The translations under genes were made by a program, and so were the position numbers. From Thermoplasmatales archaeon UBA509 (GTDB lineage Archaea > Thermoplasmatota > Thermoplasmata > Thermoplasmatales > Thermoplasmataceae), in NCBI GenBank assembly GCA_002498845.1, contig DAJC01000016.1, positions 1 through 35,159 on the forward strand: a stretch of DNA of 35,159 bases. Direction: 5' to 3'. Below, one piece after another: positions 6,978-14,391 of this stretch. How positions within the stretch are numbered: the stretch's first letter is position 1; the number at the start of each line of letters is the position of its first letter. The notes below the pieces were generated by a model that did not search any database, was not told the DNA's origin, and saw nothing but the letters and a program-made list of their open reading frames with translations.

Positions 6978-7845
6978 TATAAACTCAGGGCCCTCAGAAC
7001 TCAGGAAGATACTGAAGAACGGCTTCTGTGTTGCACCGGGCGTCTTCAACGGTGTGTCCGCAATTCTTGCCGAGAGGTCGGGATTCAATGCTCTCTACCT
7101 CTCGGGATCTGGCGTGGCAGGAAACATGGGACTTCCTGACCTTTCTGTAACAACATTAACTGAAGTGGCAGAGGAAGTTAGAAGGATCACTGCGGTCACC
7201 AGGCTTCCTCTCATTGTGGACATTGATACAGGTTTTGGTGAAACAATTAATGTTATCCGCACAGTCAGGGAAATGGAGCACGCAGGGGCAAGCGCCATTC
7301 ATATTGAGGACCAGGTTCTTCCCAAGAGATGCGGCCACCTGAACGGCAAGAGGATAGTCCCCGAAGACGATATGGTGCTGAAGATAAAGGCTGCAGTTTC
7401 CGCAAGGAAGAACATGGATTTTGTCATCATTGCAAGAACAGATGCGCGATCGGTAAATGGCCTGGATGATGCAATTGAAAGGTCCAGAGAATACCTCAGG
7501 GCAGGGGCAGATATGATCTTCACTGAGGCCCTGGAATCCAGATCAGAATTTGAAAGGTTTGCCTCCGAAGTAAAAGCCCCACTGCTGGCCAATATGACTG
7601 AATTTGGCAAGAGCCCGCTTCTTTCTGTTGAGGAGATAAAGGAGATCGGCTACCGGGCTGTGATTTTTCCCCTGACAGCATTCAGGGCCATGCTGAAAAC
7701 CGTTGAATATGTCTACTCAGACCTGAAGAAGTCCGGCACCCAGAGGGATTTCATGGAACGCCTCATGACCAGGTCAGAATACTATGACGTCATAGGATAC
7801 GATGAGTACGAGAAGGAAGACAGGGAACTTGCAGACAGTAACTGA
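6958..7845 (+). CDS. prpB: Methylisocitrate lyase (PrpB), isocitrate lyase/PEP mutase superfamily
   Basis: 295 aa, the typical PrpB length (isocitrate lyases are over 420 aa). The fold is a TIM barrel. The catalytic loop KRCGH (123-127) with nucleophile/base C125 is the lyase signature; the metal-binding VDIDTGFG (88-94) and substrate motifs YLSGSGVAG (47-55) and IIARTDA are intact. It splits 2-methylisocitrate to pyruvate and succinate, the last step of propionate oxidation by the methylcitrate cycle. The gene overlaps prpD by 20 bp and has a strong GGAGGTGA Shine-Dalgarno site at 6944-6951, so it is clearly translated from the prpD message. It converges on the JAMM gene with 23 bp between. 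Confidence 0.94.
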   Translation: MSVLRDNINSGPSELRKILKNGFCVAPGVFNGVSAILAERSGFNALYLSGSGVAGNMGLPDLSVTTLTEVAEEVRRITAVTRLPLIVDIDTGFGETINVIRTVREMEHAGASAIHIEDQVLPKRCGHLNGKRIVPEDDMVLKIKAAVSARKNMDFVIIARTDARSVNGLDDAIERSREYLRAGADMIFTEALESRSEFERFASEVKAPLLANMTEFGKSPLLSVEEIKEIGYRAVIFPLTAFRAMLKTVEYVYSDLKKSGTQRDFMERLMTRSEYYDVIGYDEYEKEDRELADSN

Positions 7846-7868
7846 CGCCCTTGATCCAAAACCGGGAA

Positions 7869-8231
7869 TCAGATAACCTTCATCTCTATTCTTTTTCCGG
7901 ATCGGTCATAGGCTGTAAAATTCTCAAGGTTATAGGGATAGCCAACTATTATGTGGACAGCACCTGTGTTGGAGAACATTGACAGGTCTGCATCGCTTGG
8001 GATGGTGAATCCAGAAGGGTGCGAGTGTACGCTCCCCACAAGTGAGAAGTCAATGGGCTTGCTGTAAAGCTGGAATATTGTGTGATGATCGCCCTGCACT
8101 GTCCCTGGGAGTATGGCAATTTCATAAATCACGTTGTTTTCAGCACGGAGGAATGCCCCGAATTCCCTGGGATATGAATCCTTTGAGGCCTCCATTATCA
8201 TCTGAAGCGTTCTTTTTCTAATAGACCACAT
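7869..8231 (-). CDS. JAMM/MPN+ metalloprotease (archaeal Jab1-like)
   Basis: 120 aa, a minimal JAB1/MPN domain. The full zinc-protease motif is seen: glutamate E23 (PREFGAF), then HSHPSGFTIPSDAD giving H69, H71, S79 and D82 in the canonical E-xn-H-x-H-x7-S-x2-D spacing. Archaeal relatives such as HvJAMM1 of Haloferax remove ubiquitin-like SAMP modifiers from proteins and from molybdopterin synthase; the same role is likely but not shown by the sequence. The start overlaps the end of nadK by 14 bp, so it is the third gene of the phosphatase-nadK-JAMM operon. No SAMP or E1 gene is nearby. Confidence 0.9.
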   Translation of the reverse strand: MWSIRKRTLQMIMEASKDSYPREFGAFLRAENNVIYEIAILPGTVQGDHHTIFQLYSKPIDFSLVGSVHSHPSGFTIPSDADLSMFSNTGAVHIIVGYPYNLENFTAYDRSGKRIEMKVI

Positions 8232-9036
8232 TCTTGATCAGCTTTTCCCTTATACGGTCGTAGAAAGATTCACGGAATGTCACGAATCTGGCCTTGTTTT
8301 CCGATACCCTTATGGATATCTCATCCCGCTCATCCACATTGTACTGCGTCTGCCCGTCCAGTATGACCACGCAGCTCTGGTCCTTGCCGCCAAATCTCAC
8401 AAATATTTCCTTGTCAGATGGGAATACCACCGGTCTTATTCTTGAGCGGAACGGCGCGATGTAGGATATGACCGCCGCATCAAGTGTGGGATAGATTATG
8501 GGTCCCCCCGCACTGTATGAATACGACGTTGAGCCAATGGGTGTGGCAATTATGAGGCCATCAGCCGTGGTTGTGTCAAAGAAATTGTCGCCTATGTAAA
8601 GCTTGAATTTCCGTATCTTGGCGATCTTGCTTGTATGAATTACCGCCTCATTGGTGCATTCCATGGTCTCCACGCCATTGATCAGGACCTTCAGCTTCAT
8701 TGTGCTTTCTATGCGGTAATCATTCCTCATTATGCGGTACATTGACCTTTCAACGTCGCCAATCTCCACTTCGGAGAGAAAGCCCAGTCCTCCCATGTTG
8801 ATTCCCAGAACAGGCGTGTTTGCCCTCTGTATGGCCCTGAGAACCGTGCCGTCTCCACCAACAGCAATGACCATGTCGACTTTCATCCTGTCTATGTCCG
8901 TTCCCTTCAGGTCAAGGAATCTGGCAGTTTCCCTGTCATAATACAGGTCCCAGTCTTCGGGCAGTATCTCCACTATCCTCTGCACAATGCTGGCACATCT
9001 TGAACAGCCCTTCCTTACAGAGAAACCTATCTTCAA
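8218..9036 (-). CDS. nadK: NAD kinase
   Basis: 272 aa. It phosphorylates NAD+ to NADP+ with ATP or polyphosphate in the cytoplasm. The signature GGDGT is at 60-64, the NE motif (TNEAVIH) at 128-134, and the glycine-rich segment TADGLIIATPIGSTSYSYSA at 158-177. The N-terminal CSRC (C11, C14) is unusual in position but not a known catalytic element. The gene overlaps the upstream phosphatase gene by 4 bp (ATGA) and the downstream JAMM gene by 14 bp. In Methanocaldococcus jannaschii MJ0917 an IMPase-like NADP phosphatase is fused N-terminally to NAD kinase; here the same two activities appear as adjacent genes in the same order. Confidence 0.95.
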   Translation of the reverse strand: MKIGFSVRKGCSRCASIVQRIVEILPEDWDLYYDRETARFLDLKGTDIDRMKVDMVIAVGGDGTVLRAIQRANTPVLGINMGGLGFLSEVEIGDVERSMYRIMRNDYRIESTMKLKVLINGVETMECTNEAVIHTSKIAKIRKFKLYIGDNFFDTTTADGLIIATPIGSTSYSYSAGGPIIYPTLDAAVISYIAPFRSRIRPVVFPSDKEIFVRFGGKDQSCVVILDGQTQYNVDERDEISIRVSENKARFVTFRESFYDRIREKLIKNVVY

Positions 9037-9803
9037 ACTATCCCCTCCAGAAGCTGCCTGTTTGCTGCAGCGATCACGTGGGATCTTTCTGCAACGTCAA
9101 GTCCAAGATTCAGATCGCTGCCGTCCTGATCCACAACAATACCTCCAGCTTCCCTGACAATGAGGGCCCCCGCAGCAATATCTATATTTCTTATGAAAAC
9201 ACCTTCTCCCACGTATGCCATGAGGTCGGCAGATCCCTTGGCAACAAGGCACATTTCAAGGGAAGCGCATCCAAGCCTGCGGTGTTTTCCCCTGAGGCTC
9301 ATGATCCTGCGGTTTATAGGATCCTGCCATTTCCCTGCTTTGGAAATCCAGCATCCAACCGGTTCCTTTGAAACTGATATCTTCTTTCCATTGAAGTATG
9401 AACCCTTTCCCCTGACAGCATGATATACGTCACCGCCATAAAGATCCTTCACATAGCCAGCGCTTAATGATGAGAAGTCCCTTCCCATTACGGCCATGGA
9501 TACGGAATAGAAAGGTATGCCGTGGAGCGCATTGAATGTGCCGTCCAGAGGATCAATGACCAGATTCGTATCATAGCCCCTGTTTATTATGCCGGCTTCC
9601 TCGCTCACTATATTTACAGGTATGTCCATTTCGTTAACTCCCTGGATTATTATGTCCTCGCAGATCTTGTCGAGATAATGTGTAGCTGTACCATCAGCCC
9701 CCATTCCCACCAGGTTTGATGGGGAATTGTTTGAGGAATTGCGATTGAATCCTTCCATTACATCCTTTCCAATGGCGTCAAGCGACTTGAAAAAATCTGT
9801 CAT
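9033..9803 (-). CDS. IMPase/FBPase-family phosphatase, possible NADP phosphatase
   Basis: 256 aa. The lithium-sensitive sugar phosphatase motifs are present: the SEEAG pair E68/E69, the metal-binding DPLDGTFN (84-91) with D84, L86-carbonyl and D87, and the third aspartate D208 in NIDIAAG (206-212; the usual form is WDIAAG). Members act on inositol-1-phosphate, fructose-1,6-bisphosphate or NADP. Because the next gene, overlapping by 4 bp, is NAD kinase, and because MJ0917 fuses these two domains in this order, NADP 2'-phosphatase is a real possibility; a gluconeogenic or inositol role for archaeal lipids is the alternative. It starts 39 bp after rpoD and has its own TATA-like box. Confidence 0.9.
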   Translation of the reverse strand: MTDFFKSLDAIGKDVMEGFNRNSSNNSPSNLVGMGADGTATHYLDKICEDIIIQGVNEMDIPVNIVSEEAGIINRGYDTNLVIDPLDGTFNALHGIPFYSVSMAVMGRDFSSLSAGYVKDLYGGDVYHAVRGKGSYFNGKKISVSKEPVGCWISKAGKWQDPINRRIMSLRGKHRRLGCASLEMCLVAKGSADLMAYVGEGVFIRNIDIAAGALIVREAGGIVVDQDGSDLNLGLDVAERSHVIAAANRQLLEGIV

Positions 9804-9830
9804 AATTATGTCATATGGGAAGGTAATGAA

Positions 9831-9840
9831 ATAATATTAT
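9831..9840 (-). promoter_or_regulatory. Putative TATA box of the phosphatase-nadK-JAMM operon
   Basis: ATAATATTAT (palindromic in part) lies about 31 nt before the phosphatase ATG at 9803, directly after the rpoD stop codon. It could give the three-gene operon its own transcript besides read-through from the ribosomal-protein operon. Confidence 0.4.
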
Positions 9841-9842
9841 GG

Positions 9843-10664
9843 TCAGTCTGGGGTTACAAGGCTGTCCAGGAGTGTGTTGAGCCTCTGCGGCAGTCTCTTC
9901 ATGGCGTACTGGAGAACGTCAATTGCCTTGTAGGAACCATCTGTTTCAAACTGGAAAATGAAATTTGTGTCATCCTCTATGATCTTCACTCCCTGCCTGT
10001 CCAGCAGCTGTGAAATCCATGGGCACCTGTCATCGTCGGTGAAGCTGATCTGCTTTGAATCTTCTGAAAGCACACTTTTTGGGCATTTTTCCTTGTAGAA
10101 TTCCCAGTTTTCGAAGTCGGCTTTGGTTATCCTGAGTTCCCTGTGATATTTATATGAAACACCAGATGTCGCCTGCCATTTTGTGTGATCCCGACCCCTT
10201 CCCATTATCGCCTCTGCTGTCACAAGTATTGCCTGCTTTGGTCCCAGTTTCACTATTGGTATGTTTCTGTCTGCTGGAACGAGTTCCGGATTTCCCACTG
10301 GCTGGAGATCTCCAGATGTGACCATTGCCGGGCCGATCTTGTTGATTGAATATGTCATTGTGCACAGGGGACATCCCTGACCTCCGCAGCTGCATTCATT
10401 CCTGAAGTTCATCTTTGGGTCGGTGACAAGTGGAATCAGTCCAAGACGATGAGCGACAATCTCATCAAAAAGAGGCAGGGAGCTATCATAGACATTTCCC
10501 TCTCCATCCCTTATCTGGCCATGATGGAATGTGACCTTTTCAATGGCAAGTTTCGGGATATCGTTGATCAGAGTCCTCCTTATGGAGTTGGCTATTCCTG
10601 AATCAATTCCATCTATTGAAAATTTAATGTAATTATCCTGCAATTCAAGGATCCTAAGGGTCAT
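9843..10664 (-). CDS. rpoD: DNA-directed RNA polymerase subunit D (Rpo3)
   Basis: 273 aa from the ATG at 10664 ([10 protein letters not shown]). An in-frame start at 10715 lies inside rps11 and would overlap it by 47 bp, so it is rejected; a GGAG site precedes 10664. The subunit is the alpha/Rpb3 homologue that with RpoL forms the assembly platform of RNA polymerase. Dimerisation motifs appear at the N-terminus ([13 protein letters not shown]). A zinc-loop-like C-x-C-x4-C-x2-C (C91, C93, C98, C101) corresponds to the Rpb3 zinc site. The domain that holds [4Fe-4S] clusters in Sulfolobus D (about residues 180-225 here) has only C194 and C214, so a cluster is unlikely. It ends the rps13-rps4-rps11-rpoD operon, 4 bp after rps11. 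Confidence 0.95.
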   Translation of the reverse strand: MTLRILELQDNYIKFSIDGIDSGIANSIRRTLINDIPKLAIEKVTFHHGQIRDGEGNVYDSSLPLFDEIVAHRLGLIPLVTDPKMNFRNECSCGGQGCPLCTMTYSINKIGPAMVTSGDLQPVGNPELVPADRNIPIVKLGPKQAILVTAEAIMGRGRDHTKWQATSGVSYKYHRELRITKADFENWEFYKEKCPKSVLSEDSKQISFTDDDRCPWISQLLDRQGVKIIEDDTNFIFQFETDGSYKAIDVLQYAMKRLPQRLNTLLDSLVTPD

Positions 10665-10668
10665 GCGC

Positions 10669-11052
10669 TTAAACTCTCCTTCCCCTCTTTCCGCCTTTTT
10701 TCTTTGTGCCGTCATGGGGAACGGGTGTTACTTCCTCGATACGGAGAATCTTGAAACCAGCTCTGGAAAGAGCCCTGATGGCAGACTGTGCTCCAGGACC
10801 TGGGATCTTTGATCTGCTTCCGCCTGGTGCCCTGACCTTTATTATGAGATCAGAAATTTCCTTTTCCTTCAGTTTCTCTGCTATCAGATCGGCAGCCTTC
10901 ATTGCCGCATATGGGCTTGATTCGTCCCTGTCGTTCTTTACAACCATCCCGCCTGTGGCCTTTGCAAGTGTCTCGGCACCTGTTGTGTCGGTCACCAGTA
11001 TGATGGTGTTATTCTGCGAAGCATAAATATGAGCTATACCTGTTTTATTCAT
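10669..11052 (-). CDS. rps11: Small-subunit ribosomal protein S11
   Basis: 127 aa, the archaeal/eukaryotic uS11 length. It opens with [18 protein letters not shown] and has the family core [20 protein letters not shown] and the basic tail [16 protein letters not shown]. uS11 lies on the platform of the 30S subunit next to the 16S rRNA 690 loop and the mRNA exit. It overlaps rps4 by 4 bp and is followed after 4 bp by rpoD, the conserved archaeal order. Confidence 0.97.
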   Translation of the reverse strand: MNKTGIAHIYASQNNTIILVTDTTGAETLAKATGGMVVKNDRDESSPYAAMKAADLIAEKLKEKEISDLIIKVRAPGGSRSKIPGPGAQSAIRALSRAGFKILRIEEVTPVPHDGTKKKGGKRGRRV

Positions 11053-11657
11053 TGTTTCTCTTCCCCTGACTCTGTCTCATCCTGGCTGTCATTTTCCTGA
11101 CCGGTTTCACCCTGCTGTGCACCGGGGCCATTCATTATAATCTGCCTGAGTGGATGAAGCTCATCATTTAGCGGTGAACTCTCTGTGTAGCCAATCTGAC
11201 CCTCCATGTGGCCTTCCACAATAACGCCGGGAACTGTTACGCGCCTTCCGTCCATGGTGATATGCCCATGGGTGATAAGCTGCCTGGCCTGCTTGGGTGT
11301 CCTGGCATAGTTCTTGCGGTACACGATTGTCTGCAGCCTTCTTGCAAGTATGTCCTCGATTGTAAGTGAAAGTACATCATCAAGTGTTGCGTTCTCTGAT
11401 ATGATACTGTAGCGATTGAGTCTCTTAATGAGCAACTGGAACTGCTTTACCGCGTTGTCGTCATTGGTTCTCATTCTCGCCTGAAGTTCCCTTGCCTGGC
11501 TCCTGAATGACTTCAGAAGCTCCATGTTCTTCCACAGTTCCCTCTTGTTCTTAAGTCCGAACTTATTGAGAAGCTCTCTTTCAGAATCAATACGCTCTTT
11601 CTCCCAGGGGTGCCTGGGCGTTGAATATGTTTTCTTTGGAAATTTTGGATCTCCCAT
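11049..11657 (-). CDS. rps4: Small-subunit ribosomal protein S4
   Basis: 202 aa. It opens [18 protein letters not shown], the archaeal uS4 start, and carries an S4 RNA-binding domain at about residues 102-165 ([20 protein letters not shown] then [20 protein letters not shown]). uS4 is a primary 16S rRNA binder that nucleates 30S assembly. The C-terminus is acidic and Gln-rich (about 25 residues), beyond the conserved region. It starts 13 bp after rps13 and overlaps rps11 by 4 bp. In bacteria S4 represses its own operon; whether this archaeal operon, which has a hairpin in its leader, is controlled likewise is unknown. Confidence 0.96.
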   Translation of the reverse strand: MGDPKFPKKTYSTPRHPWEKERIDSERELLNKFGLKNKRELWKNMELLKSFRSQARELQARMRTNDDNAVKQFQLLIKRLNRYSIISENATLDDVLSLTIEDILARRLQTIVYRKNYARTPKQARQLITHGHITMDGRRVTVPGVIVEGHMEGQIGYTESSPLNDELHPLRQIIMNGPGAQQGETGQENDSQDETESGEEKQ

Positions 11658-11670
11658 TTAAATCTCTCCT

Positions 11671-12231
11671 TTACTCCTTCTTCCTCTGGACTCCAACGGT
11701 AAGGCCTTTTCTTCCATTTGATCTTGTCCTCTGTCCTCTAACTTTCTTGCCCCTTTCGTGCCTTACACCGCGATACATCTTCACCTTCTTCATCAGGTTG
11801 ATGTCGTCCTGTATAATCTGGTCCAGATCGTTGGATACCAAGTTAATGTCATCACCTGTGACAAGCTCCCTTCTGTGATTAAGCGCCCATGATGGAATGC
11901 CCTCATAGTCCCTTGATTCCACGAAATCCCGGATCCTGTCAATATCTTCCTCTTTCAGTTCACCGATCTTCTTGTCGGCCGGAACCCCAAGTTTCCCAAC
12001 AATTATCTGCGACAGCCTGTCACCTACACCTTTAAGATCTGCAAGAGCAAGCCTGACCGTTCTCTCACCGTCAAGATCCTTACTTCCGATACGGACAATG
12101 TACTGGAAATCCTCATTCTTCTCCTTGGGGACCTCTTTTTTAGGGACCTCTTTCTTTGCCTCTTTTTTCGTCTCTTTCGTATCCTTCTTCTCTTTCGTTT
12201 CTTTCTTCTCTGATTTCTGATCCTGAGCCAT
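11671..12231 (-). CDS. rps13: Small-subunit ribosomal protein S13 with Lys/Glu-rich N-terminal extension
   Basis: 186 aa from the ATG at 12231 (MAQDQKSEKK); the TTG at 12246 is upstream in frame but the purine-rich GAAGGATGG site fits 12231. The conserved uS13 part starts at about residue 41 (FQYIVRIGSKDLDGERTV) and runs to the end, including the helix-turn region GIPSWALNHRR and the tRNA-contacting basic tail RGVRHERGKKVRGQRTRSNG. Ahead of it are about 40 residues made almost only of Lys, Glu, Thr, Asp and Pro, encoded by a purine tract at about 12120-12225. Such a tail is dispensable in other archaea and may be variable. It heads the rps13-rps4-rps11-rpoD operon. Confidence 0.95.
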   Translation of the reverse strand: MAQDQKSEKKETKEKKDTKETKKEAKKEVPKKEVPKEKNEDFQYIVRIGSKDLDGERTVRLALADLKGVGDRLSQIIVGKLGVPADKKIGELKEEDIDRIRDFVESRDYEGIPSWALNHRRELVTGDDINLVSNDLDQIIQDDINLMKKVKMYRGVRHERGKKVRGQRTRSNGRKGLTVGVQRKKE

Positions 12232-12256
12232 TAAACCATCCTTCAATTGACCGTGT

Positions 12257-12301
12257 CATTCCACATTGCTTAGTACAATAAGATACTTTCAGTGTGGAAT
12301 G
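12257..12301 (-). promoter_or_regulatory. Inverted repeat in the leader of the rps13 operon
   Basis: The arms CATTCCACA (12257-12265) and TGTGGAATG (12293-12301) are perfect complements, nine pairs with a 27-nt loop. With transcription predicted to start near 12300 from the TATA box at 12321-12331, the stem would form the very 5' end of the rps13-rps4-rps11-rpoD message, with its 3' arm about 25 nt before the ATG. It could be a binding site for an autoregulating ribosomal protein or a stabilising 5' structure. Confidence 0.5.
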
Positions 12302-12320
12302 GCTCCCTTATCCTGTATGG

Positions 12321-12331
12321 TTATAAATATG
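12321..12331 (-). promoter_or_regulatory. Putative TATA box of the rps13-rpoD operon
   Basis: The minus strand reads CATATTTATAA, a good archaeal TATA box. It stands about 95 nt before the rps13 ATG, which implies an untranslated leader of roughly 70 nt. Most promoters in this window are leaderless. Confidence 0.55.
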
Positions 12332-12383
12332 TTATCGGAACGAAGAAGCACCATAATTCAATTGCAGATAAAAAGCGGCTGCT

Positions 12384-12689
12384 TCACCTGTAAAGTGTGA
12401 AAAGTCTGTGATCATCGTGCCCATCCAGTACACCCAGCCTTACAAGACTGTCAATCCACCCATATGAATAATTTAGTGCAGCAAATGCGTTGATCGGATC
12501 ATTCTTCTCCAAGAAGTGTTTCGCGTCTGAGAAATAACTCCGAATCATGGTCATTGCGCTGTCAGCGAAGTCCTTCAGCATTGAATTGTCCGGAACGGCT
12601 ATTGTGATTTTTGCCAGTGCAGCATCCTCAATTTCAATGTAGCGCCGCACCCTCTGCCTCAGATCGGTTTCAACGTCATTGTGGTCCAT
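12384..12689 (-). CDS. DUF357 family protein
   Basis: 101 aa. A helical archaeal family (DUF357) recognised by the C-terminal block AFAALNYSYGWIDSLVRLGV and the preceding helix with DAKHFLEKNDPINA. The members are small cytoplasmic proteins of four to five helices; no function is known. It is transcribed in the same direction as the ribosomal operon, 152 bp upstream of rps13, but the rps13 TATA box lies between, so it is probably separate. The ABC exporter gene is divergent from it. Confidence 0.8.
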   Translation of the reverse strand: MDHNDVETDLRQRVRRYIEIEDAALAKITIAVPDNSMLKDFADSAMTMIRSYFSDAKHFLEKNDPINAFAALNYSYGWIDSLVRLGVLDGHDDHRLFTLYR

Positions 12690-12799
12690 TTAATGGCAGA
12701 TTATGCTTCCTATTGATTTTTTCGTCATGTCATGATTCAGGATCAGGCGATCAACTGTTCCTTTCTGCAATGTCTACGGAAAGGGCTATTCAGGATTTG

Positions 12800-12807
12800 T
12801 TTAAATA
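12800..12807 (+). promoter_or_regulatory. Putative TATA box of the ABC exporter operon
   Basis: TTTAAATA is centred 26 nt before the ATG at 12830, the leaderless spacing. This decides the start at 12830 over the long in-frame extension that would begin at 12611. Confidence 0.55.
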
Positions 12808-12829
12808 TGGAGTCAAATTTCTGCCCTGT

Positions 12830-13669
12830 ATGATTGAGACAGAGAAACTGACAAAACGATATTCTGACGGCAACTATGCTCTCAGGGAACTTGATATCTC
12901 TGCCTCAGAGAAGGTCACGGCCATCATAGGCAGGAACGGCGCCGGAAAGACTACCCTTATACGAATACTTTCAACACAGTTGCTTCCCACCTCCGGGACT
13001 GCCAGGGTTAACGGAATGGATGTGATCACGGAAGCAGGTTCTATCCGGAAGAGCATTGTGAGCATTCCGCAGGAGGCCGCACCTATCGGGATTCTCACAG
13101 CATTTGAACAGGTGAAACTCTATCTTGTCGGCAGGGGAATGTCCTTCAAGGAAGCTGCTCAGTCGGCTTCCATGGCACTGGATGAGCTGGATCTGCGGGA
13201 GGCGAAGCACTATCCCACGGACACACTTTCAGGAGGGATGAAACGGAAGATGTTTGTGGCCATGGCCCTTGCCGCAAACGCCGAAGTGGTGTTCCTTGAT
13301 GAGCCTACAACCGGGCTTGATCCCATATCCAGACTTGAGGTATGGTCAGCCATTCGTCGTATCGGTTCCACGGTCATACTGACCACACATTATATGGAGG
13401 AGGCTGAGCAGCTTTCCAATGAAGTGATACTTGTTGACCATGGACGTTCTCTGGAACAGGGTACCCCAGCGGATTTGCTGTTCCGCTTCAGGGGCAAGAT
13501 AAGAGTGGAGATCAACGGCCAGTGCCAGGACTGCATACACATAGGCTCCCTGTCCATTAAGTACGTGAACAGGGAGATGGCAGACAGATACATAGATATG
13601 GGATTCGCAATCAGACCCATCACTCTGGAGGATATTTTCATAAGCAGGGGTGTTAGCATTGAATCTTAA
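12830..13669 (+). CDS. ABC-2 type exporter, ATP-binding subunit
   Basis: 279 aa from the ATG at 12830 (MIETEKLTKRYSDG). All nucleotide-binding motifs are present: Walker A GRNGAGKTT (34-42), Q-loop Q81, signature LSGGM (133-137), Walker B VVFLDEPT (153-160), D-loop TGLD and switch H187. The closest recognised group is the DrrA/NatA type that works with small ABC-2 permeases to export drugs, lipids or ions. The upstream 73 in-frame codons are not typical of the family and are rejected. It overlaps the permease gene by 20 bp. The substrate cannot be told from the sequence. Confidence 0.93.
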   Translation: MIETEKLTKRYSDGNYALRELDISASEKVTAIIGRNGAGKTTLIRILSTQLLPTSGTARVNGMDVITEAGSIRKSIVSIPQEAAPIGILTAFEQVKLYLVGRGMSFKEAAQSASMALDELDLREAKHYPTDTLSGGMKRKMFVAMALAANAEVVFLDEPTTGLDPISRLEVWSAIRRIGSTVILTTHYMEEAEQLSNEVILVDHGRSLEQGTPADLLFRFRGKIRVEINGQCQDCIHIGSLSIKYVNREMADRYIDMGFAIRPITLEDIFISRGVSIES

Positions 13670-14381
13670 ATTCACGTTTCTGCTGGCGTGGTACTACGGA
13701 TTGAGAACCGTGGGAAGGGGGCCTTCGTATATCATCGCTTCCCTCAGTTCACCTCTGACCCTCCTTTTCATTGTTTTTATAATTTCTCGCGGAACACTGG
13801 TCAAATACGCCATTGTGGGAGGCTTCATAGGACTTGTGGCATCAGTAGCACTTTCCAGTGCAGGTGATGCGGCTTTCATGAGGCTTCAACTCAGGATGCA
13901 GGATCTGTATGTGGCCAGCCGTGTGAATCCTTCAGACTATATGCTTGGCCTAACCCTGAGCTACCTCATGTTTTCCCTGCCGGGAATTGTTCTCTATTCC
14001 ATCCTGGGATACTTCGAGAATGTCTTCACGCTTACTGATGTGCTGGCACTTGCCGGGATACTTGCACTGCTTGTTGTTTCCACATCGTCCATATCATTCA
14101 TTGTGTCAAGCAGCATAAAACATGTCAGGAATGTGTGGGGTATAGCAGGCATAATGTCCGTTGTGATGACGGTTCTTCCTCCCACGTTCTACCCGTATAC
14201 ATTCATACCGAAAATAGCCATTTACGCCTTATCCGTCTCTCCCGTAACGCCAGCCGCAGTCCTGACTCAGGGTGCCTTCGGCCTTTCGCCGCTCATGGCA
14301 ATGGAAATACCTGTGATGCTTGCGGAAACAGTGGCATATTTCTCTCTGGCAAGATACCTGACCAGATGGAGGGAAAAGTGA
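13650..14381 (+). CDS. ABC-2 type exporter, permease subunit
   Basis: 243 aa with six predicted membrane helices, in a pattern typical of ABC-2 permeases: an N-terminal amphipathic stretch (ALNLKFTFLLAWYYGLRT), helices at about 28-45, 50-68, 97-118, 128-150, 160-178 and 213-235. The GTG at 13650 is given; a TTG at 13659 is preceded by GGGGTG at 6 nt and may be the true start. It is translationally coupled to the ATPase gene. It converges on the small basic protein gene with 10 bp between. Confidence 0.85.
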   Translation: MLALNLKFTFLLAWYYGLRTVGRGPSYIIASLSSPLTLLFIVFIISRGTLVKYAIVGGFIGLVASVALSSAGDAAFMRLQLRMQDLYVASRVNPSDYMLGLTLSYLMFSLPGIVLYSILGYFENVFTLTDVLALAGILALLVVSTSSISFIVSSSIKHVRNVWGIAGIMSVVMTVLPPTFYPYTFIPKIAIYALSVSPVTPAAVLTQGAFGLSPLMAMEIPVMLAETVAYFSLARYLTRWREK

Positions 14382-14391
14382 TCCCCTGGAC

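Noticed and set aside
10665..10715. 17-codon N-terminal extension of RpoD
   Set aside because: It lies in the end of rps11; the MTLRIL start at 10664 is preceded by a GGAG site and matches the family.
12120..12225. Possible CRISPR-like or tandem repeat in the pyrimidine-rich tract
   Set aside because: It is the Lys/Glu-rich codon run of the S13 tail, without regular spacers.
12611..12829. In-frame 73-codon extension of the first ABC ATPase
   Set aside because: It is antisense to the DUF357 gene, lacks family similarity, and the TATA box at 12800-12807 places the start at 12830.
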